Part shown: piece by piece, positions 38,440-47,836 of the stretch
How positions within the stretch are numbered: the stretch's first letter is position 1
How the letters are laid out: each line of letters begins with the position of its first letter
NCBI RefSeq assembly: GCF_024102715.1
Contig: NZ_JAGFJM010000109.1
Location: 1-64,000 of the forward strand
Direction: 5' to 3'
DNA length: 64,000 nt
Source: Nitrosomonas communis
GTDB lineage: Bacteria > Pseudomonadota > Gammaproteobacteria > Burkholderiales > Nitrosomonadaceae
Translations under genes and position numbers: made by a program
The notes under the pieces: generated by a model
Seen by the model: the letters and a program-made list of their open reading frames with translations, nothing else
Told to the model about the DNA's origin: nothing
The model's database searches: none

Positions 38440-39795
38440 TCAAAACAAAGCAAGGCGCATATCCGCTAATATACTCGCCAGATGTGACGTAAAACGGGCA
38501 GCCGATGCGCCATCGATCACTCTGTGATCATAAGATAATGACAAAGGAACAATCAAACGAGGAATGAACTCTCCATTACGATACACTGGTTTCAGACTAG
38601 CCCGCGAAACTCCCAAGATAGCAACCTCGGGCGCGTTGATAATAGGTGTAAAAGCTGTGCCACCAATTCCCCCCAGACTCGAAATAGTAAAACTTGCGCC
38701 CTGCATATCAGCCGGTTTTAATTTACCTTCGCGCGCAAGTGAAGAGAGCCTTCCTAGCTCATCTGCTATCGTAATGACACCTTTTTGATCGGCATCACGA
38801 ATAACAGGCACTACCAGACCATTGGGTGTATCTACTGCAAATCCAAGATGGTAATAGCGCTTGAGAACTAGATAAGATTCTTCATTACTACTATCCAGTG
38901 AAGCATTAAACTCGGGGTATTTTTTCAATGCTGCCGTGGTGGCTTTCATCAGAAAAGCCAGGATTGTTAATTTGACGCCATTCTCCTGTTGGCTTTCATT
39001 ATATTCTTTCCTGAGCGCCTCCAGATCGGTAATATCAGCCTCGTCAAACTGCGTCACATGTGGAATCATGACCCAATTACGATGCAAATTAGCGCCAGAA
39101 ATTTGCTTGATCCGCGTTAACGACTTTAATTCAACTGGCCCAAATTTTGCAAAATCGACATGAGGCCACGGCAATAAATCAAGTACACCACCACCTAAGC
39201 CTGCACTTTGTAATTTCGTTAGTTCTCGTTTAACAAAAGCTTGGATATCTTCTTTGAGTATGCGCTGCTTCGGGCCACTACCCACGATTTTGCTCAAATC
39301 CACACCTAATTCTCGCGCAAAACGTCTTACAGACGGACTGGCATGAGGTTTTACCCCGGTAACATGAATCGGCTGACTCGCTGCTGCAAGCTGTACAGAT
39401 GACTGTAGCTGCCCGCCTTGCGGTGATTCCTGATCAGTGGCAGCAACTGTAACTGCTGTGTCCTGCTTCGTCGGGCTCACGGTACTGTTGCCGCGCGTCG
39501 TCTCTTCTGTCGTGGAAAGCTGAGTAGGCTTAGCAGCATCGTCAGTCTGTTCGGCAGAAATTTCCATGATAAGGATGTCAGAGCCTTCAGACACCTTGTC
39601 ACCTACTTTGACGCTAATTTCCTTGACGGTACCTGAGTAAGGTGAAGGAACCTCAATCGTAGCTTTATCTGATTCCAACGTGATAAGCGAATCCTCTACC
39701 TTGAGAACATCACCCACATTGACGAGTATTTCTATGACTGGCACATCCTTGAAGTCACCAATATCAGGAACCTGTACCTTTTTGATTGCACTCAC
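38440..39795 (-). CDS. aceF: Pyruvate dehydrogenase E2, dihydrolipoyl acetyltransferase
   Basis: A 451-residue E2 with one lipoyl domain (Lys44 in LESDKATIEV), a Ser/Thr/Gln-rich linker, a peripheral-subunit-binding domain (HASPSVRRFARELGVDLSKI) and the catalytic domain ending with SYDHRVIDGASAARF. It follows aceE after 83 bases. E3 (lpd) is not in the window. Confidence 0.96.
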   Translation of the reverse strand: MSAIKKVQVPDIGDFKDVPVIEILVNVGDVLKVEDSLITLESDKATIEVPSPYSGTVKEISVKVGDKVSEGSDILIMEISAEQTDDAAKPTQLSTTEETTRGNSTVSPTKQDTAVTVAATDQESPQGGQLQSSVQLAAASQPIHVTGVKPHASPSVRRFARELGVDLSKIVGSGPKQRILKEDIQAFVKRELTKLQSAGLGGGVLDLLPWPHVDFAKFGPVELKSLTRIKQISGANLHRNWVMIPHVTQFDEADITDLEALRKEYNESQQENGVKLTILAFLMKATTAALKKYPEFNASLDSSNEESYLVLKRYYHLGFAVDTPNGLVVPVIRDADQKGVITIADELGRLSSLAREGKLKPADMQGASFTISSLGGIGGTAFTPIINAPEVAILGVSRASLKPVYRNGEFIPRLIVPLSLSYDHRVIDGASAARFTSHLASILADMRLALF

Positions 39796-39878
39796 ACGCT
39801 TTCCTCAATTGATATTCAATCTATTTATCAGCCACAAAGCTGACTATTTCTTATATGTACTCAATATTTACTCGCTGC

Positions 39879-42536
39879 CTATTGCTTAACGGGATCTGGC
39901 TTGTCCGGATCGATCCCGAATGCCTTGATTGCCTGCGCAATCTGTTTTGCCGGAATTTTACCTTCTTCTGATAAGACTTTAAGCGCCGCAACCGTAATGT
40001 AATAACGATCCACTTCAAAAAAATGCCTGAGCTTTTCGCGTGTATCTGAGCGTCCAAAGCCATCCGTACCCAGCGCACAATAGCGTTTTGGAATGAACGC
40101 ACGTATCTGATCTGCATAGATCTTCATGTAATCAGTAGCAGCTACTACAGGTCCCTCGCGATCTTTGAAACAGCTTTCAACATACGATAATTTAGCGGGC
40201 TCAGTCGGATGTAACATATTCCAGCGCGCAATGCTCAGCGCCTCACGTCGTAATTCCGTAAAGCTGGTGACGCTCCAGATGTCTGCGATAACACCATACT
40301 CCTTTTGCAAAATGTCTGCCGCTGCAATAACTTCACGTAATATGGTGCCTGAACCAAGCAACTGTATACGCGCCCCTTTACTACGCTTATTGCCTTCTTT
40401 AAGCAAATAGATGCCTTTCAATATCCCTTGCTCTGTGCCTTGAGGAAGATCAGGATGAGCATAATTTTCATTCATCACTGTAATGTAGTAGAACACGTCT
40501 TCCTGTTCCTGATACATGCGACGCAAGCCATCCTGGATGATTACCGCTAACTCATAGGCATAAGTTGGATCATAGGATATGCAGTTAGGTATGGTAGAAG
40601 CAGCAAGATGACTATGACCATCTTCATGCTGTAACCCTTCGCCATTCAGCGTGGTTCGTCCAGCCGTACCACCCAGCAGAAAACCACGGCAGCGCATATC
40701 GCCCGCAGCCCAAATAAGATCGCCCACACGCTGAAAGCCAAACATGGAATAAAAAATGAAAAAAGGAATCATCTGCACGTGGTGCGTGCTATATGCGGTT
40801 GCGGCTGCAATCCAGGAAGACAAAGCCCCTGCTTCGTTGATACCTTCCTGTAGGATCTGGCCATGTTTATCTTCTTTGTAAAACATTAGCTGATCAGCAT
40901 CCTCGGGGGTATAAAGCTGCCCTACTGACGACCAGATACCGAGTTGACGGAACATGCCTTCCATACCAAACGTTCGCGATTCATCAGCGACGATAGGTAC
41001 GATATGTTTACCGATATTTTTATCCTTGGTCAGGACATTGAGAATACGCACAAATGCCATGGTGGTGGAAGACTCCCGCCCTTCGCCACTGCTTTTCAGC
41101 AAAGCCTCGAACGCTGTCAATGGTGGAATTTGCAACGCCGCAGCCTTACGCCGGCGATGATGCAAAAAACCTCCTAATGCCTCACGCTGCGTCTGCATGT
41201 AAGCAAGCTCAGGAGAATCCTTATCAAATTTGAGATAAGGAATCTCATCTATTTTATCATCCGGCACCGGTAAACCATATCGATCGCGAAAAGCCTTAAG
41301 TGAGGTAGTGCCCATTTTCTTCTGCTGGTGGGTAATGTTCTGTGCCTCACCGGATTCACCCATTCCATATCCCTTGACAGTCTTGGCAAGGATCACGGTA
41401 GGCTGTCCCTGATGTTTGACTGCGGCAGCATAGGCTGCATAAACCTTGTGCGGATCATGCCCACCCCGGTTTAGTCGCCAAATATCATCGTCTGACATAT
41501 TGGCAACCATTTCAAGCAGCTCAGGGTATTTGCCAAAAAAGTGCTTTCTGACATATGCACCGTCTCGAGCCCTGAAAGTTTGATACTCTCCATCCACGCA
41601 CTCCATCATGCGCTGCTGGAGAAGTCCCTTGGTATCTTTTGCCAGTAGTGGATCCCAGTAAGAACCCCAGATCACTTTGATGACATTCCAGCCAGCTCCT
41701 CTAAACGTCGCCTCCAATTCCTGCACGATCTTACCGTTGCCTCTGACAGGCCCATCAAGTCGCTGAAGGTTACAGTTCACCACAAAAATCAAGTTGTCCA
41801 GATTTTCCCGTGAAGCCAGTGAAATTGCACCCAATGACTCAGGTTCGTCCATTTCACCATCGCCCGTGAAAACCCAGACTTTACGCCCCTCGGTATGAGC
41901 TAACTTACGACTGCCCAGGTATTTCATAAAGCGCGCCTGATAAATCGCCATTAGTGGCCCCAACCCCATCGATACGGTTGGGAATTGCCAGAAATCCGGC
42001 ATCAGCCATGGATGAGGATAAGAAGATAGGCCTTTTCCACCTATTTCCTGACGAAAATTATCAAGCTGCTCCTCAGTCAACACTCCCAGCAGAAATGCAT
42101 AAGCATAAATTCCTGGAGATGAATGTCCCTGGACATAAACGAGATCCCCCCCTTTCTGCTCACTTGCCGCTTGCCAGAAATGATTGTAACCAACATCATA
42201 TAAGGTCGCTGCTGATGCAAAACTAGCAATATGCCCCCCTACATTGGTATTCCGATTGGCACGCGCAACCATCGCCATAGCATTCCAGCGCACATAGGAA
42301 CGAATACGATGCTCTATTGCGTGATTACCAGGTGAACGTTCTTCCTTGCCCGAGGGAATCGTATTGATGTAAGCAGTATTAGCACTATAAGGAAGGTATG
42401 CGCCGGAACGCCGCGCTTTTTCAACCAATCTCTCCAATAAATAGTGTGCGCGTTCAGTCCCTTCATTGGTAAGCACAGACTCCAATGCATCCAGCCATTC
42501 CTGTGTTTCCTGTGGATCAATATCCTGTGAATTCAT
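39879..42536 (-). CDS. aceE: Pyruvate dehydrogenase E1, homodimeric type
   Basis: An 885-residue AceE-type E1 with the thiamine-diphosphate motif GDGEMDEPES ... NCNLQRLDG and conserved SSYPHPWLMPDFWQFPT-like N-terminal region. It decarboxylates pyruvate and acetylates the E2 lipoyl group. Full length for the family. Confidence 0.97.
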   Translation of the reverse strand: MNSQDIDPQETQEWLDALESVLTNEGTERAHYLLERLVEKARRSGAYLPYSANTAYINTIPSGKEERSPGNHAIEHRIRSYVRWNAMAMVARANRNTNVGGHIASFASAATLYDVGYNHFWQAASEQKGGDLVYVQGHSSPGIYAYAFLLGVLTEEQLDNFRQEIGGKGLSSYPHPWLMPDFWQFPTVSMGLGPLMAIYQARFMKYLGSRKLAHTEGRKVWVFTGDGEMDEPESLGAISLASRENLDNLIFVVNCNLQRLDGPVRGNGKIVQELEATFRGAGWNVIKVIWGSYWDPLLAKDTKGLLQQRMMECVDGEYQTFRARDGAYVRKHFFGKYPELLEMVANMSDDDIWRLNRGGHDPHKVYAAYAAAVKHQGQPTVILAKTVKGYGMGESGEAQNITHQQKKMGTTSLKAFRDRYGLPVPDDKIDEIPYLKFDKDSPELAYMQTQREALGGFLHHRRRKAAALQIPPLTAFEALLKSSGEGRESSTTMAFVRILNVLTKDKNIGKHIVPIVADESRTFGMEGMFRQLGIWSSVGQLYTPEDADQLMFYKEDKHGQILQEGINEAGALSSWIAAATAYSTHHVQMIPFFIFYSMFGFQRVGDLIWAAGDMRCRGFLLGGTAGRTTLNGEGLQHEDGHSHLAASTIPNCISYDPTYAYELAVIIQDGLRRMYQEQEDVFYYITVMNENYAHPDLPQGTEQGILKGIYLLKEGNKRSKGARIQLLGSGTILREVIAAADILQKEYGVIADIWSVTSFTELRREALSIARWNMLHPTEPAKLSYVESCFKDREGPVVAATDYMKIYADQIRAFIPKRYCALGTDGFGRSDTREKLRHFFEVDRYYITVAALKVLSEEGKIPAKQIAQAIKAFGIDPDKPDPVKQ

Positions 42537-42596
42537 ATTGAATAGCAGCTCCGTATCTCAGTTTGGAAATAATATATGATCAGTTGCAGGCAAAAA

Positions 42597-43454
42597 TTAC
42601 CTAGCTTTCCGAGCGCGCTCGGCTGCCTCAATGGTATTGCTCATTAACATGGTAATCGTCATAGGTCCAACTCCTCCTGGAACAGGTGTAATATGACCGG
42701 CTTTTTCCATAACCGGAAAAAAATCCACATCACCGCATAATGTCCCATCATCCATACGGTTAATCCCAACATCAATCACTGTTGCGCCTGATTTAACCAT
42801 GCCAGCAGTTATCATGCGCGGCTTCCCCGTAGCCACAACCAGAATATCTGCGCTGCGAGTATATTCAGTCAACTCTCTTGTTTTAGATGTGCAAATGGTA
42901 ACTGTAGCGCCTTTCTCCAGAAGCATCAATGACATCGGTTTACCCACAATATTACTGCGCCCTACCACGACTGCATGCTGCCCCTCAATCAATATATCTC
43001 GCTCCTTTAACATCATCATGACACCATAAGGCGTGCAAGGATAAAATAAAGCATTGCCAGTTGCGAGTGCGCCAACGTTACAAGGGTGAAATCCATCCAC
43101 GTCTTTCTCAATTGCGATGGAAGCGATGAGCCGGTGACTTTCAAAGTGTGCCGGCAACGGCAGCTGCACTAAAATGCCATGAATCTCAGGATTTACGTTC
43201 AATGCATGGATATGCTCAAGCACTGCCTCTTGCGAAGTTTCGCCCGGAAAATTATAAACTTCAGAGCGCATTCCTGATTCTCTACAGGCTTTGGCCTTAT
43301 TACGTACGTAAATAGCAGAAGCAGGATCATCACCCACTAGAATAACAGCCAAACCAGGTTGCATACCACGCTTCACAAGATTCTCAGCGCGTATTTTCAA
43401 TTCCGCACGAATTTTACTGGCGATTATATTGCCATTAATAATGTCAGCACTCAT
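42597..43454 (-). CDS. folD: Methylenetetrahydrofolate dehydrogenase / cyclohydrolase
   Basis: A 285-residue bifunctional folate enzyme with the catalytic YVRNKAKAC lysine, [21 protein letters not shown] (NADP site) and [11 protein letters not shown]. It lies 60 bases before aceE on the same strand, though the functional link is not obvious. Confidence 0.97.
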   Translation of the reverse strand: MSADIINGNIIASKIRAELKIRAENLVKRGMQPGLAVILVGDDPASAIYVRNKAKACRESGMRSEVYNFPGETSQEAVLEHIHALNVNPEIHGILVQLPLPAHFESHRLIASIAIEKDVDGFHPCNVGALATGNALFYPCTPYGVMMMLKERDILIEGQHAVVVGRSNIVGKPMSLMLLEKGATVTICTSKTRELTEYTRSADILVVATGKPRMITAGMVKSGATVIDVGINRMDDGTLCGDVDFFPVMEKAGHITPVPGGVGPMTITMLMSNTIEAAERARKAR

Positions 43455-43552
43455 TACTTTATAAAAAATAGGCTAAATTGAATACTTGTGTAAAAAAGAA
43501 ACATTTTCCTTGATCACAATCATTATTGACACAAGAATCATAGCTGCTTTAG

Positions 43553-44212
43553 TTATGCTGCAGGCGGTATTTTTGAATGTTTACCTTTTTTGAACTTGAT
43601 ACGATAAATCAGTAGGCCAATCAGCGATACTGAAATGACAAAAAGAAACGCTGTCAGTAAACCAAAAGCCAGAATGAACATGTCACTGCTTTGGGGCAAG
43701 AAGATTGTGACAAACCATACTCCAGCAAAACCCATCAATAATCCACCAAATAAGATGATTTTTTTCCCTAGATCATAATGTCGCCATAAGCCCCCCGAAA
43801 CACGAATCTCATCAACATAATGATCAAAAATCTCAGCCAGAGCCTCATCTTCTGCCTTGGACTCATGACCGATTGCTATTGCCAAAGCATCATCCCCATC
43901 TTCCAACTTAGACATTCTCTTAAGGAAATCCACTTGCTTCTTTGCCCGTTTAGGCTTGATACCATCCTTAATCATCATCGAACATAGTGCTGAGAATGCT
44001 TTCTCACGTGCTGTTTCTGAAGAAACATGTTCTTCATAGAACCGCCACATAACCCCTACCAGGTAAAGCTGAATCGTCATCTCTTTGAATTGAGGAGCAA
44101 AATCATAGCCCTTACCTTTGATATGTGCGATCTGCTCATTCAGCACTTCTCTTGTATGCCGAATACAATTATCCAACATTACTGTTTCTTGATCGACCAT
44201 TGAATCTTCCAT
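43553..44212 (-). CDS. Hypothetical membrane protein, 219 residues
   Basis: The N-terminal about 150 residues are soluble, helical and acidic (ESKAEDEALAEIFDHYVDEI). Two hydrophobic segments follow (about 152-172 and 178-202), then a basic tail (KFKKGKHSKIPPAA). This suggests a cytoplasmic domain anchored by a helical hairpin. I recognise no family. Two ATGs (MEDSM) compete for the start. A TATAAT box lies upstream on the minus strand near 44260. Confidence 0.75.
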   Translation of the reverse strand: MEDSMVDQETVMLDNCIRHTREVLNEQIAHIKGKGYDFAPQFKEMTIQLYLVGVMWRFYEEHVSSETAREKAFSALCSMMIKDGIKPKRAKKQVDFLKRMSKLEDGDDALAIAIGHESKAEDEALAEIFDHYVDEIRVSGGLWRHYDLGKKIILFGGLLMGFAGVWFVTIFLPQSSDMFILAFGLLTAFLFVISVSLIGLLIYRIKFKKGKHSKIPPAA

Positions 44213-44409
44213 GCTTACAACCTTTATTTTTTAAGCAAAATTTATAACGTACCATATTATATACTGGCTAGCGAGCACTAAAAGCCAGAAAATACCAGAT
44301 AGGCATTCAAAATAATCACTGCCGCCTATCAGGTTATACCATTAAAACTGTAAACTTAGCTTGTTCCTTCCTCGTTATAATAATGCCTTATTTAATCGAT
44401 TTTTTTATC

Positions 44410-46161
44410 ATGACAGCATCAACTCAATGTAATTTTAAATCTCACCTTTCCCAGTTACTGCTTCTAGCTTCCCAAAAGATTCTTTCTCAGGATTACAACA
44501 TCAGCATTGAATTGGCGCGCCCCAAGCAAACTAATCATGGTGATTACTCAAGCAACCTGGCGATGCAATTAGCCAGGCATTTACATAAAAATCCGCGTGA
44601 AATTGCAGCTACACTTATTGATGCATTACCTCAATCGCCTTATCTGGAAAGAGCTGAAGTTGCAGGCAATGGATTCATCAATCTATTTCTGAAGGTTACA
44701 GCAAAACAGCAATTTTTATCCAGTGTGTTACAGCAGGGTGATAAATTTGGCCATAGTAAGGCGGGGGAAGGAAAAAAGATTCAGATTGAGTTTGTTTCCG
44801 CGAATCCAACCGGCCCGCTGCATGTTGGACATGGCCGTGGCGCAGCTTATGGTGCCAGCCTCGCAAACATTATGGCGGCTAACGGTTACGCTGTCACTCG
44901 AGAGTATTATGTTAACGATGCAGGCAGGCAAATGGATATATTAGCGCTTTCTACCTGGTTACGTTACCTCGAGCAATGCGGGCATATCTTTCCATTCCCG
45001 GATAATGCTTATCAGGGTAAATACGTAACCGATATGGCCAAGCTAATTCATAGCGCGCATGGTAACCGCTATGTTCACCAATCCGATTTAATATTAAAAG
45101 AACTCTCTCAAATTGAAACAGCACTTGAAGCTGATGAACGCCTAGACCAGTTGATCGCTATCGCAAAAAAAACGTTAGGCGAAGATTATGCTTATATCCA
45201 CAACTTTGCTCTTACTGAACAACTAGGCGATTGTCGTAATGATTTAATGGAATTCGGCGTAGAATTTGATACTTGGTTCTCGGAGCAATCACTGTTTGAA
45301 AGCGGCATGGTAGCTCGGGTTATTCAATTACTTGATGAAAAAAATGCTTTATATAGGCAAGATGGTGCTACTTGGTTCCGCTCCACCTATTTTGGAGATG
45401 AAAAAGATCGTGTAGTGCAACGAGAAAACGGGCAATATACTTATTTTGCTTCTGATATAGCCTATCATCTCAATAAATTCGAACGTAAGTTCGCACACAT
45501 TATCAATGTGTGGGGTGCAGACCACCACGGCTATATTACACGAGTAAAAGGCGCAATCCATGCATTAGCGCTTGATCCCGACATACTTGAAATTGCCCTT
45601 GTCCAGTTCGCCGTGCTCTACCGTAATGGTAAAAAAGCTTCCATGTCCACCCGTTCTGGAGAATTTGTTTCATTACGGGAATTACGTCAAGAAGTCGGCA
45701 ATGATGCAGCACGGTTCTTTTATGTATTGCGAAAAAGTGATCAGCATTTGGATTTTGACCTGGACCTTGCAAAATCACAATCTAATGATAATCCGGTATA
45801 TTATATACAGTATGCCCATGCACGCATTTGTAGCGTGCTCGCTCAATGGGGCGAAGATGAAACCATACTCGCTAATGCCGCTGCTGATTTATTAACCAGC
45901 CAGGCAGAATTGATGCTCCTACAAAAAATAATTGACTATCCCGATATCCTAGAAGCGGCAGCAAATGATCGTTCTCCTCATTTGCTTGCCTTCTATCTCA
46001 AAGACTTAGCGGGCGAATTCCATAGTTATTATAATTCGACTCGTTTTATCGTGCCAGAACACTCAGTAAGATTAGCACGACTCACTTTGATTGCAGCTAT
46101 CAGGCAAGTGCTGGCAAATGGATTAAAATTATTAGGCGTAACCGCTCCCAGCAAAATGTAA
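44410..46161 (+). CDS. argS: Arginyl-tRNA synthetase
   Basis: A class I synthetase of 583 residues from this start. The HIGH motif is in NPTGPLHVGHGRG, the KMSKS-equivalent is weak (KKASMSTRSGEFVSL), and the anticodon-binding DALR domain follows (YVQYAHARICSVL-type, here YIQYAHARICSVL). The frame also opens at 44383, but MTASTQCNFKSHLSQLL is the usual N-terminus. It leads an argS-SPOR-dsbA run. Confidence 0.96.
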   Translation: MTASTQCNFKSHLSQLLLLASQKILSQDYNISIELARPKQTNHGDYSSNLAMQLARHLHKNPREIAATLIDALPQSPYLERAEVAGNGFINLFLKVTAKQQFLSSVLQQGDKFGHSKAGEGKKIQIEFVSANPTGPLHVGHGRGAAYGASLANIMAANGYAVTREYYVNDAGRQMDILALSTWLRYLEQCGHIFPFPDNAYQGKYVTDMAKLIHSAHGNRYVHQSDLILKELSQIETALEADERLDQLIAIAKKTLGEDYAYIHNFALTEQLGDCRNDLMEFGVEFDTWFSEQSLFESGMVARVIQLLDEKNALYRQDGATWFRSTYFGDEKDRVVQRENGQYTYFASDIAYHLNKFERKFAHIINVWGADHHGYITRVKGAIHALALDPDILEIALVQFAVLYRNGKKASMSTRSGEFVSLRELRQEVGNDAARFFYVLRKSDQHLDFDLDLAKSQSNDNPVYYIQYAHARICSVLAQWGEDETILANAAADLLTSQAELMLLQKIIDYPDILEAAANDRSPHLLAFYLKDLAGEFHSYYNSTRFIVPEHSVRLARLTLIAAIRQVLANGLKLLGVTAPSKM

Positions 46162-46177
46162 CCAAAAAGGAATTTTC

Positions 46178-46786
46178 ATGAGCAGAGACTACAAATCCAA
46201 GAGTAAGGTAACCGCAAGGAGCAGTGGTTCACTTATTCTAGGGCTCTTTATCGGATATGCGCTTGGTATAGTGAGCGCAATTGGCGTATGGGCATTTATC
46301 AATCAGGCTCCAAGCCCATTTATCACTGAAGAAAAATCAGTCAAACATAAGCCTGACGAAAGCATTACCCAAAAATCACAGAATAATAACACTACCAAAG
46401 AAATTGATCAGGCAAGCGCAAATAGACCTCGCTTTGATTTTTACAATATATTGCCAGGTATTGATGAACCCTTGGCCGAAGAATCATTTGCACAAGAAAT
46501 GAAATCGCCTCCTTCCATAACTAACGACACGAGTGTCGTTAGTGATTATTTTTTACAGATAGGTTCATACAAAAACGCTGCCGAAGCAGAAAGAATGAAA
46601 GCAGAATTAGCGTTACTAGGAATGATCGCCTCTGTTCAAACAGCAGAATCTTCTGACAAAGGAACAAGATACAGAGTGCGCATAGGCCCATACTCAAAAG
46701 TCGGTGAAGTTGATCAGGTACGCGCTTCATTGCAAGAAAATGGAATAGAAGCTAATTTTGTCAGGGTTCCCAGAAAAACACCATAA
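46178..46786 (+). CDS. SPOR-domain membrane protein (FtsN-like)
   Basis: A 202-residue protein with one transmembrane segment (about 18-40), a polar linker and a C-terminal SPOR domain (YFLQIGSYKNAAEAERMKAEL, RYRVRIGPYSKVGEVDQ). SPOR domains bind denuded peptidoglycan at the septum. Its position after argS matches the betaproteobacterial FtsN-like gene. The linker encodes an 11-bp palindrome (46520-46543). Confidence 0.88.
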   Translation: MSRDYKSKSKVTARSSGSLILGLFIGYALGIVSAIGVWAFINQAPSPFITEEKSVKHKPDESITQKSQNNNTTKEIDQASANRPRFDFYNILPGIDEPLAEESFAQEMKSPPSITNDTSVVSDYFLQIGSYKNAAEAERMKAELALLGMIASVQTAESSDKGTRYRVRIGPYSKVGEVDQVRASLQENGIEANFVRVPRKTP

Positions 46787-46852
46787 CATTCCCGATTTGC
46801 TACAGCCTGTTACTTGAGAGTAAGTTATTTAACAACTCATGGAAGTGAAAAA

Positions 46853-47500
46853 ATGGAAGTGAATAAACTCTTTAAATTTTTCTTATTGTTCTTTGGCCTT
46901 ATTCTAGCAAGCATAATACCTGCGCATGCAGAAATCATTGAGGGACGCGATTATATTACTCTCGCAAACCCTCAACCAACCGATGACAAGCAGAGCATTG
47001 AGGTCATTGAGTTTTTTTGGTATGGCTGCCCACATTGCAATGAATTACATCCACATATCGATAATTGGCGTAAAAATGCTCCTCAGGATGTAAAATTCCG
47101 TTATGTTCCAGCAATTTTCCGCACTAACTGGACTCCTGGAGCAAAAACTTTCTATGCAATGGAAGTGCTGGACATTTTCAACGAGCTTCATGATAAGGTG
47201 TATAACGCTATTCATCGTGACAAAATCGATTTATCCAAGGAAGCTTTACTATTTGATTGGATTGAAAAACAAGGAATTCAACGTGAGAAATTTATCAATG
47301 CCTACAATTCTTTTTCCGTTCAAAATCAAGTAGCAAGAATCTCACAAATAATGAGGCAATACAAATTAACTGGTGTGCCAGCCTTAGTGGTCGATGGAAA
47401 ATACCTAACTAGCGGAAAGATGAGCGGTACACCTCGCGATACTGTCCAGATACTGGATGAATTAATTAACAAAGCACGGAAAGAAAAAATTTCCAATTAA
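46853..47500 (+). CDS. dsbA: Thiol:disulfide interchange protein DsbA
   Basis: A 215-residue periplasmic oxidoreductase with a signal peptide ending IIPAHA and the thioredoxin-fold active site GCPHC (Cys59, Cys62). The cis-proline loop is in TGVPALVVDG. The frame opens earlier (46814), but only the ATG at 46853 gives a normal signal peptide. It is the last gene of the argS run. Confidence 0.95.
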   Translation: MEVNKLFKFFLLFFGLILASIIPAHAEIIEGRDYITLANPQPTDDKQSIEVIEFFWYGCPHCNELHPHIDNWRKNAPQDVKFRYVPAIFRTNWTPGAKTFYAMEVLDIFNELHDKVYNAIHRDKIDLSKEALLFDWIEKQGIQREKFINAYNSFSVQNQVARISQIMRQYKLTGVPALVVDGKYLTSGKMSGTPRDTVQILDELINKARKEKISN

Positions 47501-47550
47501 AGTGGCCGAAATGCTCGTAAGCACATTTGATGGCATGATAAGGTCAATCT

Positions 47551-47817
47551 GATTATTTGAAAACCGTAGTTGGATAGGGGGTGGTGTAGCGTATGGCGAT
47601 CCTGCTGTGAAGCTAGGTGTGATGGAGTCATAGAGCCTCCCCTGCAACGAAGAACAACACAGCACTCACACTCACAACACCATGCGACGCGCTCTGTAGC
47701 AATCTCACCATACAGGTGAATGAGAAAATTCCGAAAATTCTCCCGACCTATAGGTCATGACGCTAATTTTCCAATTAAGTGATCCACTACGATCGGCGAC
47801 AGTTTCTAGGATTATTG
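47551..47817. repeat. Dispersed MITE-like element, copy A
   Basis: About 267 bp fill the convergent gap between dsbA and spoT. The left end (GATTATTTGAAAACCGTAGT, 47551-47570) and the right end read inward (CAATAATCCTAGAAACTGTC, 47817-47798) are imperfect inverted repeats. The interior shares AACACCATGCGACGC and GAAAATTCCGAAAATTCTCC with copy B in the same order. No ORF is present. It lies 19 bases downstream of the spoT stop. Confidence 0.55.
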
Positions 47818-47836
47818 AGCTGTCTGGCAAACGCAG

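Noticed and set aside
45946..45965. CCTAGAAG match to the dispersed element terminus inside argS
   Set aside because: It encodes conserved argS residues and lacks the flanking ATAAT and interior sequence.
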